This document shows, in pieces, positions 17,295 to 26,538 of a DNA stretch of 64,000 nt (its first letter is position 1; every line of letters begins with the position of its first letter). The notes under the pieces were generated by a model. That model was not told where the DNA came from and did not search any database. It saw nothing but the letters and a program-made list of their open reading frames with translations. The stretch covers positions 310,001 through 374,000 of the forward strand of contig NZ_JAFKOJ010000003.1 of assembly GCF_017303275.1 (NCBI RefSeq). The letters are read 5' to 3'. The position numbers and the translations under genes are program-made. The stretch comes from Bacillus sp. NTK034. Lineage in GTDB: Bacteria > Bacillota > Bacilli > Bacillales > Cytobacillaceae.

Positions 17295-18273
17295 GATGGT
17301 CACCTCCATGGTTTTCTTGACTATCATGGCTTTCTTCTTCGCCATGACCTTCGATTACGTTTGGATTCTCATTTTTATAATTGTCATCTTCTTCGAAGGT
17401 TTTACCTTGATATCCATGCCCTCTGTAGAGCTCAGGATTTGTATAAGCCTTCGAATTTGGATCAGCATGATTGACCCATTCTAAATGAGTATTGGAATAT
17501 GTCAGTCTTCCTAAATGAGTAGGCTTCAGCAGCCCTTCATACTCATCTTCCGTTAGCTTGGGAGCTGTATCCTTAACGTCGTCAACCCATTGGTCAAAAT
17601 CTTCCTGGGTTTGTGCAAGCACTTCAAATTTCATATCCGCATATCCACGGCCGTTAAAGTTCGTGTTCTGGCCTTCATAAGATCCAGGGTTGTCTGCAAC
17701 AAGATACAATTCTGTTTCCATTTTTGGCATGGTATACTTTTGTCCGCCAAGAGCTGGCACCCAGAAAGATTGCATGGTGCTTGCAGATGTCATCTTAAAG
17801 AGAACTGGCGTATCTTCCGGTATATTTACATAGTTCACTGTCTCAATGCCTTCTTCAGGATAGCTGAAGATCCATTTCCAGTCTGCAGATGTTACATGTA
17901 TTGTAATAGGTTCTTTTTCTTCATAGCCCTTTGGTGTTTCTTCCAGAGCATAAAGAGTTTTTACTGTCGGGATTGTCAGGGCAATGACAATTAATATCGG
18001 AATCCCGGTCCAGATAATTTCAAGGAGTGTACTGCCATGCTCCTCCGGGGGTTCATAATCTTTATTTTCAGGTCGTTCCCTGTATTTCCAGACAATGTAG
18101 CCGAATAATCCAAATACAACTGCAACGACAAGAAGCATCCAGATCAGGGACCAGTTAATTAATTCGGTTATGCTTCTTGCAACGGGGCCCTGAGGTTCAA
18201 ATACAACCATATTACAGCCGCTGAGAACCATTAAGGGCAATAGAGCTGTTAAAGAGAGCAGCATTTTCTTCAT
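17284..18273 (-). CDS. qoxA: Cytochrome aa3 quinol oxidase subunit II, lipoprotein
   Basis: This 329-residue subunit has a lipobox (MVLSGC) and two membrane helices, then an exposed cupredoxin domain. That domain lacks the CuA cysteine pair: the aligned region reads LGGQKYTMPKM and NFNGRGYADMKF. The enzyme is therefore a quinol oxidase, not a cytochrome c oxidase. The C-terminal 20 residues are rich in His and acidic residues (ending GGDHHGH). I chose ATG 18273; ATG 18285 abuts its GGAG site, and 18264 is another option. It is the first gene of the operon. Confidence 0.93.
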   Translation of the reverse strand: MKKMLLSLTALLPLMVLSGCNMVVFEPQGPVARSITELINWSLIWMLLVVAVVFGLFGYIVWKYRERPENKDYEPPEEHGSTLLEIIWTGIPILIVIALTIPTVKTLYALEETPKGYEEKEPITIHVTSADWKWIFSYPEEGIETVNYVNIPEDTPVLFKMTSASTMQSFWVPALGGQKYTMPKMETELYLVADNPGSYEGQNTNFNGRGYADMKFEVLAQTQEDFDQWVDDVKDTAPKLTEDEYEGLLKPTHLGRLTYSNTHLEWVNHADPNSKAYTNPELYRGHGYQGKTFEEDDNYKNENPNVIEGHGEEESHDSQENHGGDHHGH

Positions 18274-18657
18274 CTGATGTTTCATCTCCTTTTTGACAAA
18301 AACTATTGTTAAATAATTCACAAATAATGTGCGGGTTTTCACAAAGATGCCAAAAAAATATATAGCTGATAAACATAAACATCCTTAAAACCTTTATTTA
18401 ACTTAGTTATCACTGTGTAAATGATATTAACATAAGCAAATATGAAAAGTTGTGACAAAAGTGAGAAGGAAATAAATGTAAGGTGTTAGAGTGGCTGATA
18501 ATTTTGCACAAATAGCATTATTGCAGGGTTTTGGCCATCAAAACAACTTTTGAACAAATTTTGAACTTTATTGCGACACCCTAATTACTCTCTTTGTTGA
18601 AAAATACTGAATAGTACAGTAACATGGACTAAAAATAGAGAAGGACAGGGTGAGGGT
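18274..18657. promoter_or_regulatory. Divergent promoter region of qoxABCD and the aldolase gene
   Basis: On the reverse strand TTGTCA (18453-18458) and TATGTT (18429-18434), 18 bp apart, make a plausible sigma-A promoter for qox with a leader of about 150 bases. No TGTGA-N6-TCACA box is present, unlike upstream of pflB and glbN. I see no small gene here. Confidence 0.5.
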
Positions 18658-19689
18658 ATGATTGATTTAAGAAGTGATACAGTTACAAAGCCAACTGAAG
18701 AAATGAGGAAAGCTGCTTATGAAGCAGCAGTTGGGGATGACGTATACGGAGAGGATCCATCAATCAATAAGTTGGAAGAGACCGCTGCTGAGGTGCTTGG
18801 TAAGGAGGCAGCTCTGTTTGTAACGAGCGGCACTCAGGGAAACCAGATTGCCATCTTAACACACTGCCGACCGGGCAATGAAATCATTCTTGAAGCAGAA
18901 AGCCATATTTTTTATTATGAAAGCGGTGCTTCTTCAGCTTTTGCCGGAGTCCAGACAAGGACGCTAAATGGGACACGAGGTGCAATGAATCCATCAGAAG
19001 TGGAGTATGCCATTAGGGGAGAAGATCAGCATTATCCGGAAACTGGATTGATTTGTCTGGAAAATACTCACAATAGAGCTGGCGGTGCCGTAATACCTAT
19101 TGATAATATGAAAGAAATATACAGCATTGCAAAAAGGAATAATATTCCCTTACATATTGATGGGGCAAGACTGTTTAATGCAGCCGCAGCCTTAAATCTG
19201 CCGGCTTCTGACTTGGCTGAACACTGCGACACAGTGCAAGTATGTCTCTCAAAGGGGCTCGGAGCTCCAGTTGGTTCCATTCTTGCAGGCAGCAGGGAGT
19301 TTATTGCTGCAGCAAGAAAATGGCGCAAAAGATTAGGCGGGGGACTCCGCCAGGCTGGGATCATAGCAGCCCCGGGAATTGTTGCATTAACGAATATGAG
19401 AGAGCGTTTAGCCGAGGATCATGAAAATGCTCAACTTCTTGCTCAGCAGCTTGGGCAAATCAAAGGGATAGAAATCGTAAATCAAGTGGATACAAATATC
19501 ATTGTGGCTGATGTAAAAAAACTTAAAATGAATTCATCGGAGTTTGTTGAAAGGTTAAAAGCTGAAGGCGTGCTTTCAGGAACTTTTGGACCCTCTTATG
19601 TGCGTTTTGTTACTCACTATGATGTTACTAAAAACCAGCTTGAAGATGCAATTAATGCCATACAGAGAGTTTCTGTTCAAATCTCATAA
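18658..19689 (+). CDS. ltaA: Low-specificity threonine aldolase
   Basis: This 343-residue PLP enzyme cleaves threonine or allo-threonine to glycine and acetaldehyde. The opening MIDLRSDTVTKPT, the IDGARLFNAA segment with the PLP-ring aspartate, and the Schiff-base lysine in VCLSKGLGAP are family hallmarks. The ATG at 18658 follows AGGGTGAGGG. It is monocistronic, ending at a strong terminator. Confidence 0.93.
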   Translation: MIDLRSDTVTKPTEEMRKAAYEAAVGDDVYGEDPSINKLEETAAEVLGKEAALFVTSGTQGNQIAILTHCRPGNEIILEAESHIFYYESGASSAFAGVQTRTLNGTRGAMNPSEVEYAIRGEDQHYPETGLICLENTHNRAGGAVIPIDNMKEIYSIAKRNNIPLHIDGARLFNAAAALNLPASDLAEHCDTVQVCLSKGLGAPVGSILAGSREFIAAARKWRKRLGGGLRQAGIIAAPGIVALTNMRERLAEDHENAQLLAQQLGQIKGIEIVNQVDTNIIVADVKKLKMNSSEFVERLKAEGVLSGTFGPSYVRFVTHYDVTKNQLEDAINAIQRVSVQIS

Positions 19690-19697
19690 TAAAATGT

Positions 19698-19731
19698 AAA
19701 AACGCATGTTTCCCTTAAACATGCGTTTTTC
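19698..19731 (+). terminator. Terminator after the threonine aldolase gene
   Basis: AAAAACGCATGTTT pairs perfectly with AAACATGCGTTTTT around a five-base loop. Confidence 0.93.
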
Positions 19732-19735
19732 TGTT

Positions 19736-19912
19736 TCAAATTATTCTTTGCATCGGAACAGCATTGTAATGCTGTGAATGAAAATGACTTTGATGCCAAA
19801 TGCTGTGATAAGGATAGCCTTGATGAATTGGCTGCCACCAGGGCCCATACTGCATCTGAGGATATCCATAATAATGTGCTCCATTTATGCCTGTAATTAT
19901 ATATTGCCTCAA
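19736..19912 (-). CDS. Tyr/His/Gln-rich small protein, possible spore-surface peptide
   Basis: A reverse-strand frame starts with TTG at 19912, eight to nine bases after AAGGAGGA, and encodes 58 residues. The composition is striking: 8 Tyr, 8 His, 8 Gln and 3 Trp, with repeated YGYP, YGPWW and YPYHS patches and no membrane helix. Low-complexity Tyr/His-rich peptides of this kind are common among Bacillus spore-coat proteins, but that is an inference from composition only. Its very strong ribosome site argues that it is real. Confidence 0.62.
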   Translation of the reverse strand: MRQYIITGINGAHYYGYPQMQYGPWWQPIHQGYPYHSIWHQSHFHSQHYNAVPMQRII

Positions 19913-20064
19913 AGATATTCCTCCTTATTTATCTTTATCAATAAGATATGCCAAACAATGTTTACGTTCTCTCTCGATGACTTCTCTATTTTTCCACCCA
20001 TACTTTATGAATGTCTCCATATGATAAGAAAGTTATAAAACACTTTCTAAAGGAGAATTGAAAA

Positions 20065-20907
20065 ATGAACTTAAAGAAAAATGTTCTGCCAGGTCTCTTC
20101 CTGATTCTCATGCTCACGGCATGTAATAATAACACAGAGCAGGGAATGCACTCCGGGGCATTGACAGGTGAAGATCTCCAGGAAATAAGCAATGCAAATA
20201 ATGTGAATGTGGATAGAGAAAGACGGGGAGCAGCTCCTCTGGAATTGCAGCGTGTAAATAATGGCTATCTAACTATTGACCCGAATTCTTATAGTACAGC
20301 AACACCAAGTCAGGAATTTCCACACAGCCAATTAACAGATGATGGCGGAATGCCCTTATTCCAATTCGGAGAAGACCAGCAGCAAGAACAGGGTATGACA
20401 CCCCAGCAGCCTGAAAGCCGCCAATTTGCGCAGCCAGATCAGCAGGAAGGCGGACAACAGCAGCCGAAATCAGCAGTGCCTCAAGAAGATAGCGATAGAG
20501 GACAGGCACCTGCAGCTCAAAATGATGAAATTAACAACTTTGAATCGAAAGTAATTGAATTAACAAATGCAGAACGTCAGAAAAATGGCCTAAATGCATT
20601 AAAATCAGATAATCCGCTAAGTAATGTGGCACAAGCGAAATCAAATGATATGCAGCAGAAAAATTACTTTTCTCATACAAGCCCAACTTTTGGGTCGCCA
20701 TTTGACATGATGAGGGATTTTGGGGTCAATTACAGCAGCGCTGGCGAAAATATTGCCATGGGACAGCAGACTCCTGAACAAGTTGTTCAAGCATGGATGG
20801 AAAGTGAAGGGCATCGGAAAAATATATTAAACAGCACTTTCACACATATTGGTGTTGGATATACTGAAAATGGCTCCTATTGGACACAAATGTTTATAGC
20901 AAAATAA
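20065..20907 (+). CDS. CAP-domain (SCP/PR1-like) lipoprotein, YkwD-type
   Basis: This 280-residue lipoprotein has a lipobox (LMLTAC, Cys20). A low-complexity linker (about 100-155) rich in Gln, Pro and Glu leads to a C-terminal CAP domain (about 163-280) with the motifs HTSPTFGSPFDMM, SAGENIAMG and GHRKNIL. CAP domains of this type occur on Bacillus spores and cell surfaces; their activity is not settled. The domain is closely similar to that of the LysM-CAP protein at 60267-60893. AAAGGAG precedes the ATG. Terminator follows. Confidence 0.9.
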   Translation: MNLKKNVLPGLFLILMLTACNNNTEQGMHSGALTGEDLQEISNANNVNVDRERRGAAPLELQRVNNGYLTIDPNSYSTATPSQEFPHSQLTDDGGMPLFQFGEDQQQEQGMTPQQPESRQFAQPDQQEGGQQQPKSAVPQEDSDRGQAPAAQNDEINNFESKVIELTNAERQKNGLNALKSDNPLSNVAQAKSNDMQQKNYFSHTSPTFGSPFDMMRDFGVNYSSAGENIAMGQQTPEQVVQAWMESEGHRKNILNSTFTHIGVGYTENGSYWTQMFIAK

Positions 20908-20941
20908 AAAGGAAATCGGCACATTAGCCGATTTCCTTTTT
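20906..20941. terminator. Shared terminator between convergent genes
   Basis: AAAAAGGAAATCGGC pairs perfectly with GCCGATTTCCTTTTT. The loop and right arm also carry the stop codon and last codons of the reverse-strand 48-residue gene. Confidence 0.9.
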
Positions 20942-21070
20942 ATTAATTAAAGGTTCAAGCTGATTTTTTATTTCATCAAGCAATTCATGAATGGTCACTT
21001 CGTTATCTGTTTGCCCTTTATCAAGGGCAGATTCCAATAGCTTCGCAAAATCACTAAAGTTAGTTTTCAT
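20924..21070 (-). CDS. Hypothetical 48-residue protein
   Basis: The ATG at 21070 follows AAGGTGG with six-base spacing. The peptide is acidic and helical (MKTNFSDFAKLLESALDKG at the start) with no hydrophobic segment. It ends inside the terminator hairpin of the convergent CAP gene. Family unknown; the good ribosome site and normal codon use make it likely real. Confidence 0.6.
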   Translation of the reverse strand: MKTNFSDFAKLLESALDKGQTDNEVTIHELLDEIKNQLEPLINKKEIG

Positions 21071-21341
21071 AATAGCCACCTTCAAACAGCAATGTATTTA
21101 TGACACTATTCCCTGTTGCGATTTTTTAAAACATTATATACTATCTATTTTCCGGAGTAGACGTGACGAATAATGAACAGCCATTCAATCTTGTTTTTTG
21201 AATTTATGTTTAGGTCCAAAAAAAGTCGGGTAATAAATACTGATAAAATTTCTCATCTGCCCCCATACCAGTCTAGTGCATAGCGAATAGTATAGCAGGA
21301 AAGAGAATATAGATTCATTTATTAAATCAGGAGGTCTGGTT

Positions 21342-21470
21342 ATGAGATTGGTGCAAATGGATATTGATCAGCTATTGGAATCCACATCGGAAATTGCCGA
21401 AGAAGATCTTGGCTATATGATCAGACATGTAGAAATTGATCATTTATTAGAACGAACCCAGGATTGGTAA
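21342..21470 (+). CDS. Hypothetical 42-residue acidic peptide
   Basis: AGGAGGTC lies at good distance before the ATG at 21342. The peptide has an internal near-repeat, MDIDQLLEST near the start and VEIDHLLERT near the end, suggesting two matching amphipathic helices. A strong terminator follows. No family recognised. Confidence 0.6.
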   Translation: MRLVQMDIDQLLESTSEIAEEDLGYMIRHVEIDHLLERTQDW

Positions 21471-21480
21471 TATATATGGA

Positions 21481-21514
21481 AACTCCCCGCAGTCAGGAAC
21501 TGAGGGGAGTTTTT
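21481..21514. terminator. Terminator between the 42-residue peptide gene and the EamA gene
   Basis: AACTCCCC pairs with GGGGAGTT around a 15-base loop and is followed by Ts. It also touches the stop codon of the convergent EamA gene. Confidence 0.85.
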
Positions 21515-22451
21515 ATGCTGAAGACTTATTTTCTTGAAAGTGATTCTTAAGTCGAAGAGATTTTTTAGAAGATAATACAACGCCCAATGCGACAATTCCT
21601 CCGCCGATTATCTGATACAAATACAATTTTTCCTCCGTAAAACACAATGAGAATATGATAGCGAAAACAGGAAGAAGATTCAGAAAAACGCCTGCTTTGG
21701 CAGCTCCTATTAAGGAAACTCCAAAATTCCAGGATAGAAAAGCCATAATTGAAGCCAGGAAACCAACATACAGCAAGATTCCTGCGGAAGTTAAGGATAA
21801 GACAGGCTCTTCTTCCATTACAGAATATTCAATCAAGCTTAATGGCGCCAATAGTAATATGCCGAGAAATGATGATGCATAAAAAGAAGATAGTACAGGC
21901 AATACGCCTGAATATTTTTTGCCAATGACCGAATACAATGCCCACATAATGACTGCAGCCAAAACGTATAAATCTCCCGCATTTATTTTCCATGAAAGAA
22001 ACACTTCAATCGATCCCTTTGAAATAATGAATAAAATTCCCAAGACTGACAGGAGAATTCCAGCTCCCTGGTGGGCTAGAAGCTTTTCTCTTAAAATAAA
22101 TATGGCCAGAATGGCAATAAAAAGTGGTGTTGTGCTGTTTACCACTGATGCATTAATGGAAGTGGTGTATTGCAGGGCAAAATAAATGATTGTATTGTAA
22201 CCGGCAACACCAGTCATTGCCAAAAGCAAAATGATCCGCTTATGTTGCCAAATAATGTTCCAATCTTTTTTTAGCTGCTTGACCATAAAAGGGGTTAAAA
22301 GCAAGAATGCAATAATCCATCTTAATAGGGAAAAGAGGATTGGAGGAAAATAATCGACACCAATTCTCCCAATAACAAAATTACCGCCCCAAATCATGTT
22401 CGCTAAAATCAGCATTAAAAAACCGTACCTTTTGTTTGTCTCTCCCAGCAA
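21513..22451 (-). CDS. EamA/DMT-family metabolite exporter
   Basis: This 312-residue protein has ten membrane helices arranged as two EamA repeats of five. The N-terminal repeat contains NMIWGGNFVIGR and the second begins near LAAVIMWALYSVIGK. Such proteins export small metabolites such as amino acids; the substrate cannot be told from sequence. The start is TTG at 22451, nine bases after AAGAAGG. It is monocistronic. Confidence 0.88.
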   Translation of the reverse strand: MLGETNKRYGFLMLILANMIWGGNFVIGRIGVDYFPPILFSLLRWIIAFLLLTPFMVKQLKKDWNIIWQHKRIILLLAMTGVAGYNTIIYFALQYTTSINASVVNSTTPLFIAILAIFILREKLLAHQGAGILLSVLGILFIISKGSIEVFLSWKINAGDLYVLAAVIMWALYSVIGKKYSGVLPVLSSFYASSFLGILLLAPLSLIEYSVMEEEPVLSLTSAGILLYVGFLASIMAFLSWNFGVSLIGAAKAGVFLNLLPVFAIIFSLCFTEEKLYLYQIIGGGIVALGVVLSSKKSLRLKNHFQENKSSA

Positions 22452-22598
22452 TTGAGAAAACCTTCTTCCTGCACTGTAATAAATTACATTTTACCTTTAC
22501 CGCCAGGAAAATTCATTAATTTCAGAAATTTAATAAATAATAATTTGTAACTATTGGAAGATTTAACCCGTCAACTTACTTAAAAAGGGGTGTCTTTC

Positions 22599-24767
22599 AT
22601 GAAGAAAAAATGGCTTTTTCTAGGCGGAGTCACAATGATTATTATTATTTTGGCGTCTTTTTCATTCCTTAACAGATTAAAAATTGTCGGTAATCTGGCA
22701 GAAAATAATGAAGAAGTTATAGTTCTAAATAATAAAGTATGGGAAATTACGTTTTCAAAAAAACTTAATCCAGATAGTGTTAACAGCCGCTCGGTTTATA
22801 TTTTAAATGAGAAGGGGGAAAAAGAGCAGGTTAAAATCTCTCTGGAAAATACTAATAAATCCATTGAAATTCAGCCCCCTTCTAAAGGTTATAATTTAAA
22901 TTCTCCACATTATACCTTGGTCCTGACAAAGGATATCAAAACAAAGGGCGGGCAAAATTTGAATCAATCAGTAAAAACTGCTTTCAAAGTTATAAATACT
23001 CTGCCGGCAATCGGCTCAAGAAAAAAATTGAACAATTACTTTTCAAAAATGTCCAATGAAGACAGGACTGTCCTTGCTGGAAGGGATATGGCAGTGAGTG
23101 AGGAGAACAGCAGTGAAAAGAGCTCATCAGATTCTGCAGGTGCAGACTATTCCGGGACAAATATTCAAGTAGCGGGTATAGATGAAGCTGATGTGGTAAA
23201 AACGGATGGCACGCATATTTACAAAATCACTGATAATAAAGTCCAGATTATTAAGGCCATGCCTGCTGATAAAATGAAGATGGATTCTGTATTAACATTT
23301 AATCAAGCCTTCTCTCCCTATCAGTTATTTATAGAAGGGAATCAATTAATAGTTGTGGGCCACAGCTATATAGATGCTCCTGATCATATTGGAAAAGCGG
23401 CTTCAGAAAAAAAGATTGCACCTGCATTTCATTCCACAAAAACGATTGTATTCAATATCGAAAATAAACAAAAACCGGTACAAATTAGAGAGGCAGACAT
23501 CGAAGGAAGTTTGCTTGCTTCCAGGCTAATGGATGGAAAGGTATATTTTATTACAAGTTATTATCCTGAATATTGGATTCTGGAAAGAAATAAAAATGCA
23601 GATCTGCGTCCTCGTTATTTTGATACTGCCAAGAGCAGTGAGCAGCAGATCGTTGATTATAATGAGATAAAATATTTTCCTGGTTCCCAAAACGCAAACT
23701 ATATTAATATAGCTGTATTGAATGTAAGATCAAGCAGAGAGCCACTATCTATCACAAGCTACTTAGGCAGCGGAAACGAATTCTATATGTCCCATAATAA
23801 TCTATATTTATCAGCCGTCAGCTACAGCAATGAAATCATCGCAGACAGACAGATGCCCCAGCCGGATACGAGCATCTATAAGTTCAATATAAAAGATGGA
23901 AAAGTAGAGTTCCAGGCATCAGCTGAAATAGAAGGCACCGTTTTAAATCAATTTTCAATGGATGAGTATAATGAAAACTTCAGAGTGGTAACAACCAGGG
24001 GTGAAGCCTGGGACGAAAGAACCCCTTCATCCAACAGCCTTTATATACTGGATAAGAATTTAAAACAGATTGGACAGCTTGAAGACCTGGCTAGAGGGGA
24101 ACGGATTTATTCTGCAAGGTTTATGAATGACCGAATTTATATGGTTACTTTTAAGGAAACTGACCCGCTCTTTGTCATTGATGGATCAGATCCGAAAAAA
24201 CCTTCTGTACTGGGTGAATTAAAAATTCCCGGCTTTAGCAATTACCTGCACCCATTGGATGAAAACCATCTGATAGGCTTCGGGTATGATACGAAGATAA
24301 CAGGAGGCAAAGGTACAGGCAGCCAGCCTGTTATTACTACGGACGGTGTTAAAATATCATTATTCGATGTAAGCAATACAAATAAGCCCGTGGAAAAAGA
24401 TACCGAAATAATAGGAGGACGCGGAACATATTCACCATTAAATTACGATCACAAAGCTCTGCTCATTCATAAAAAGAAGAATCTATATGGATTTCCCATT
24501 TCGATTTACCAGAATAAAGAAGGAAGCCAGTTTGAATCCACATTCGACTTCCAGGGTGCGTTAGTATACAAAATTACTGCCCAAAGTGGAATCGAGCTTC
24601 AAAGTAAAATTACCCATCAGACAGAAAATGCAATCTATGAAGAATGGGAAGAGACAATAGAAAGGCTTATTTATATCGGTGATCACATTTATAGCATTTC
24701 TCCTAAAAAAGTTGATGCCTACCATATTGATGGATTCAAAAAAGCAGGAGAGCTCGAGTTAAATTAA
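22599..24767 (+). CDS. Secreted or anchored beta-propeller domain protein
   Basis: This 722-residue protein has one N-terminal anchor helix (about 5-22). An Ig-like domain at about 35-130 follows (VNSRSVYILNEKGE, SbsA/Big_5 type), and then a large C-terminal beta-propeller (from about 170) with motifs such as AGIDEADVVKTDG and YSARFMNDRIYMVTF. It matches the family of secreted proteins with propellers distantly related to WD40. Its function is unknown; a surface adhesion or binding role is only an inference. I prefer ATG 22599, eight bases from AAAGGGG, over the GTG nine bases earlier. Confidence 0.88.
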   Translation: MKKKWLFLGGVTMIIIILASFSFLNRLKIVGNLAENNEEVIVLNNKVWEITFSKKLNPDSVNSRSVYILNEKGEKEQVKISLENTNKSIEIQPPSKGYNLNSPHYTLVLTKDIKTKGGQNLNQSVKTAFKVINTLPAIGSRKKLNNYFSKMSNEDRTVLAGRDMAVSEENSSEKSSSDSAGADYSGTNIQVAGIDEADVVKTDGTHIYKITDNKVQIIKAMPADKMKMDSVLTFNQAFSPYQLFIEGNQLIVVGHSYIDAPDHIGKAASEKKIAPAFHSTKTIVFNIENKQKPVQIREADIEGSLLASRLMDGKVYFITSYYPEYWILERNKNADLRPRYFDTAKSSEQQIVDYNEIKYFPGSQNANYINIAVLNVRSSREPLSITSYLGSGNEFYMSHNNLYLSAVSYSNEIIADRQMPQPDTSIYKFNIKDGKVEFQASAEIEGTVLNQFSMDEYNENFRVVTTRGEAWDERTPSSNSLYILDKNLKQIGQLEDLARGERIYSARFMNDRIYMVTFKETDPLFVIDGSDPKKPSVLGELKIPGFSNYLHPLDENHLIGFGYDTKITGGKGTGSQPVITTDGVKISLFDVSNTNKPVEKDTEIIGGRGTYSPLNYDHKALLIHKKKNLYGFPISIYQNKEGSQFESTFDFQGALVYKITAQSGIELQSKITHQTENAIYEEWEETIERLIYIGDHIYSISPKKVDAYHIDGFKKAGELELN

Positions 24768-24773
24768 TTTATA

Positions 24774-24807
24774 GGAACCGGCCTCTTTTCTGGCTGGTTC
24801 TTTTTCT
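24774..24807 (+). terminator. Terminator after the beta-propeller gene
   Basis: GAACCGGCC pairs with GGCTGGTTC (one G-U) and TTTTTC follows. Confidence 0.8.
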
Positions 24808-24930
24808 TAATGTGCCTGTAAAACAGTATGATGGAAATTAATTTCCATATCTTTGAATGAAAATGCTGAATGAAGGCAAATATAAAGCTGATAGTATATA
24901 AATATAATTTTACTAACGGCTGGTGAGAAT

Positions 24931-25935
24931 ATGAACGGCAGCAGTATTCCTAAATTAATTTCGTCTGAAATGGCATTGCTCTGGAATACCTATGTAGCAG
25001 ATACTGCAGCAGTCTGCTGCATAAGGCACTATATAAAAACAAATAAAGATCCAGATGTCCTGCCAGTATTGAAATACGCGCTTTCCATCGCCAAGGATCA
25101 CATAGACGACATTGCCTCGCTCTTTAAAAAAGAAGAATTTCCAATACCTGATGGATTTAATGAAAAAGACCTGCACAATGACACTCCTAAATTATTTTCG
25201 GACGTAACCTATTTAAGATTCATGCATCATTTGGGAAGAACCGGATTGAGTGCCTATTCACTTGCTAAATCAGTTTCTGCAAGAAAAGACGTTCGCAGTA
25301 TGTTTAAAAAATACTATGAACAAACAGAAAAACTTTTTGATATGGCAGCTGAGGCTATGCAAGAAAAGGGAATTTTCATTCGATCACCATACATAGAATA
25401 TCCCAAGAAAGTTAAGTATGTATCAGACCATCGTTTTCTGGGCGGGATTGTAGGCAAAAGGAGGCAGCTGCTGGCCATCGAAATTGCCCATCTGGGTACA
25501 AATATCGAGTTATCCAATATTGCCAAAACCATGCTTTTGGCTTTCAGCCAGGTAGCTAAACAAAAAGATATAAGCGATTATTTTAAAAAAGGCTATGAAA
25601 TGAGCCTGGAGCATGTCGAATATTTTCTCAATGTCTTAAAAAATGACGATGTAGCCTATCCAAGCACATGGGATGGTTCCATTACAGACTCAACCATTTC
25701 ACCTTTTTCGGATAGATTAATGATGTTTCTAATCGCCAGCATAACGGCGGTCGGCGTAATGGACTTTGGTATAGCTATCGGTGCAAGCATCAGAAAAGAC
25801 CTGGCTATTCAGTATGCTAAAATGATGATCAAAGTCGGTGATTTTGCAGATGATGGAGCAAAGATTATGATTGACAACGGCTGGCTTGAAAATCCGCCTC
25901 AATCACTTGATAGAGAAGAGCTCAGGAATAAATAG
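24931..25935 (+). CDS. DUF3231 family protein, two tandem domains
   Basis: This 334-residue protein consists of two DUF3231 repeats (about 8-165 and 175-325). Typical family signatures are EMALLWNTYVAD, FPIPDGFNEKDLH and IRSPYIEYPKKV. The fold is predicted as ferritin-like four-helix bundles; some members are linked to Bacillus spores. No signal peptide is present. It stands alone and ends at a terminator. The start at 24931 has a modest GGTGAG site. Confidence 0.88.
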   Translation: MNGSSIPKLISSEMALLWNTYVADTAAVCCIRHYIKTNKDPDVLPVLKYALSIAKDHIDDIASLFKKEEFPIPDGFNEKDLHNDTPKLFSDVTYLRFMHHLGRTGLSAYSLAKSVSARKDVRSMFKKYYEQTEKLFDMAAEAMQEKGIFIRSPYIEYPKKVKYVSDHRFLGGIVGKRRQLLAIEIAHLGTNIELSNIAKTMLLAFSQVAKQKDISDYFKKGYEMSLEHVEYFLNVLKNDDVAYPSTWDGSITDSTISPFSDRLMMFLIASITAVGVMDFGIAIGASIRKDLAIQYAKMMIKVGDFADDGAKIMIDNGWLENPPQSLDREELRNK

Positions 25936-25939
25936 CTAG

Positions 25940-25969
25940 AGCACCTTTTTATAGGTGCTTTATTTTTTT
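25940..25969 (+). terminator. Terminator after the DUF3231 gene
   Basis: AGCACCT and AGGTGCT form the stem; a run of seven Ts follows after TTA. Confidence 0.8.
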
Positions 25970-26042
25970 AATATGAATGCAAACTAAAATTTGGGGTAAT
26001 AGGTTACTAGCATAGAAGAATTATAAAAGGAGATGAACACAT

Positions 26043-26450
26043 ATGCGTAAATGGATTCTTGCATTTACCGCCTGCATACTGATGACAGCATGCAGTACAG
26101 AGGAAGAAAATAAGGAAGAAGCAGCGAATGATTCAACTAATAGCCAGGAATATAATGATGCTACGAATACAGAAGGTGAAGAAAAGCCGCTGTCAGTAGC
26201 TGAATTGGATGATCGTATTGATGAGGGCATGAATATTGATACTTACTCGGCCGAAGTTCAATCATGGGCGGAAAAAGGGCAGCTTGAAATGGAAGACACT
26301 GTTATCGTCGAAGATGAAAACACCTCATCTGCTGATATCCTTCAGCTTGCAGATGGATTTCTCGGAGTAGCTTATGATGAAAAAGAGGTGACAGAAGTTA
26401 AGATGTTCCAGTCGGTAGAACATGCAAAAGAATATTTTGAATCGCAATAA
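26043..26450 (+). CDS. Small acidic lipoprotein of unknown function
   Basis: This 135-residue protein has a clear lipobox (LMTAC, Cys17) and a very acidic, Asn/Glu-rich linker up to residue 55. A globular C-terminal part of about 75 residues ends SVEHAKEYFESQ. AAAGGAGATG lies before the ATG at 26043. I do not recognise the C-terminal domain. It would sit on the outer face of the membrane. Confidence 0.8.
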   Translation: MRKWILAFTACILMTACSTEEENKEEAANDSTNSQEYNDATNTEGEEKPLSVAELDDRIDEGMNIDTYSAEVQSWAEKGQLEMEDTVIVEDENTSSADILQLADGFLGVAYDEKEVTEVKMFQSVEHAKEYFESQ

Positions 26451-26503
26451 CTGGAAAATCGCTTGGACTGGATGTTTAAAACTATATACTTACTCATTTA
26501 ACA

Positions 26504-26538
26504 GAGAATAGACCTTCCGAATCGGAAGGTCTATTCTC
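26504..26538. other. Perfect 17-bp inverted repeat overlapping the glbN stop
   Basis: GAGAATAGACCTTCCGA at 26504-26520 is mirrored at 26522-26538. It has almost no loop and no T run on either strand, so it is not a standard terminator. The right arm covers the last codons and stop of glbN. Confidence 0.7.
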
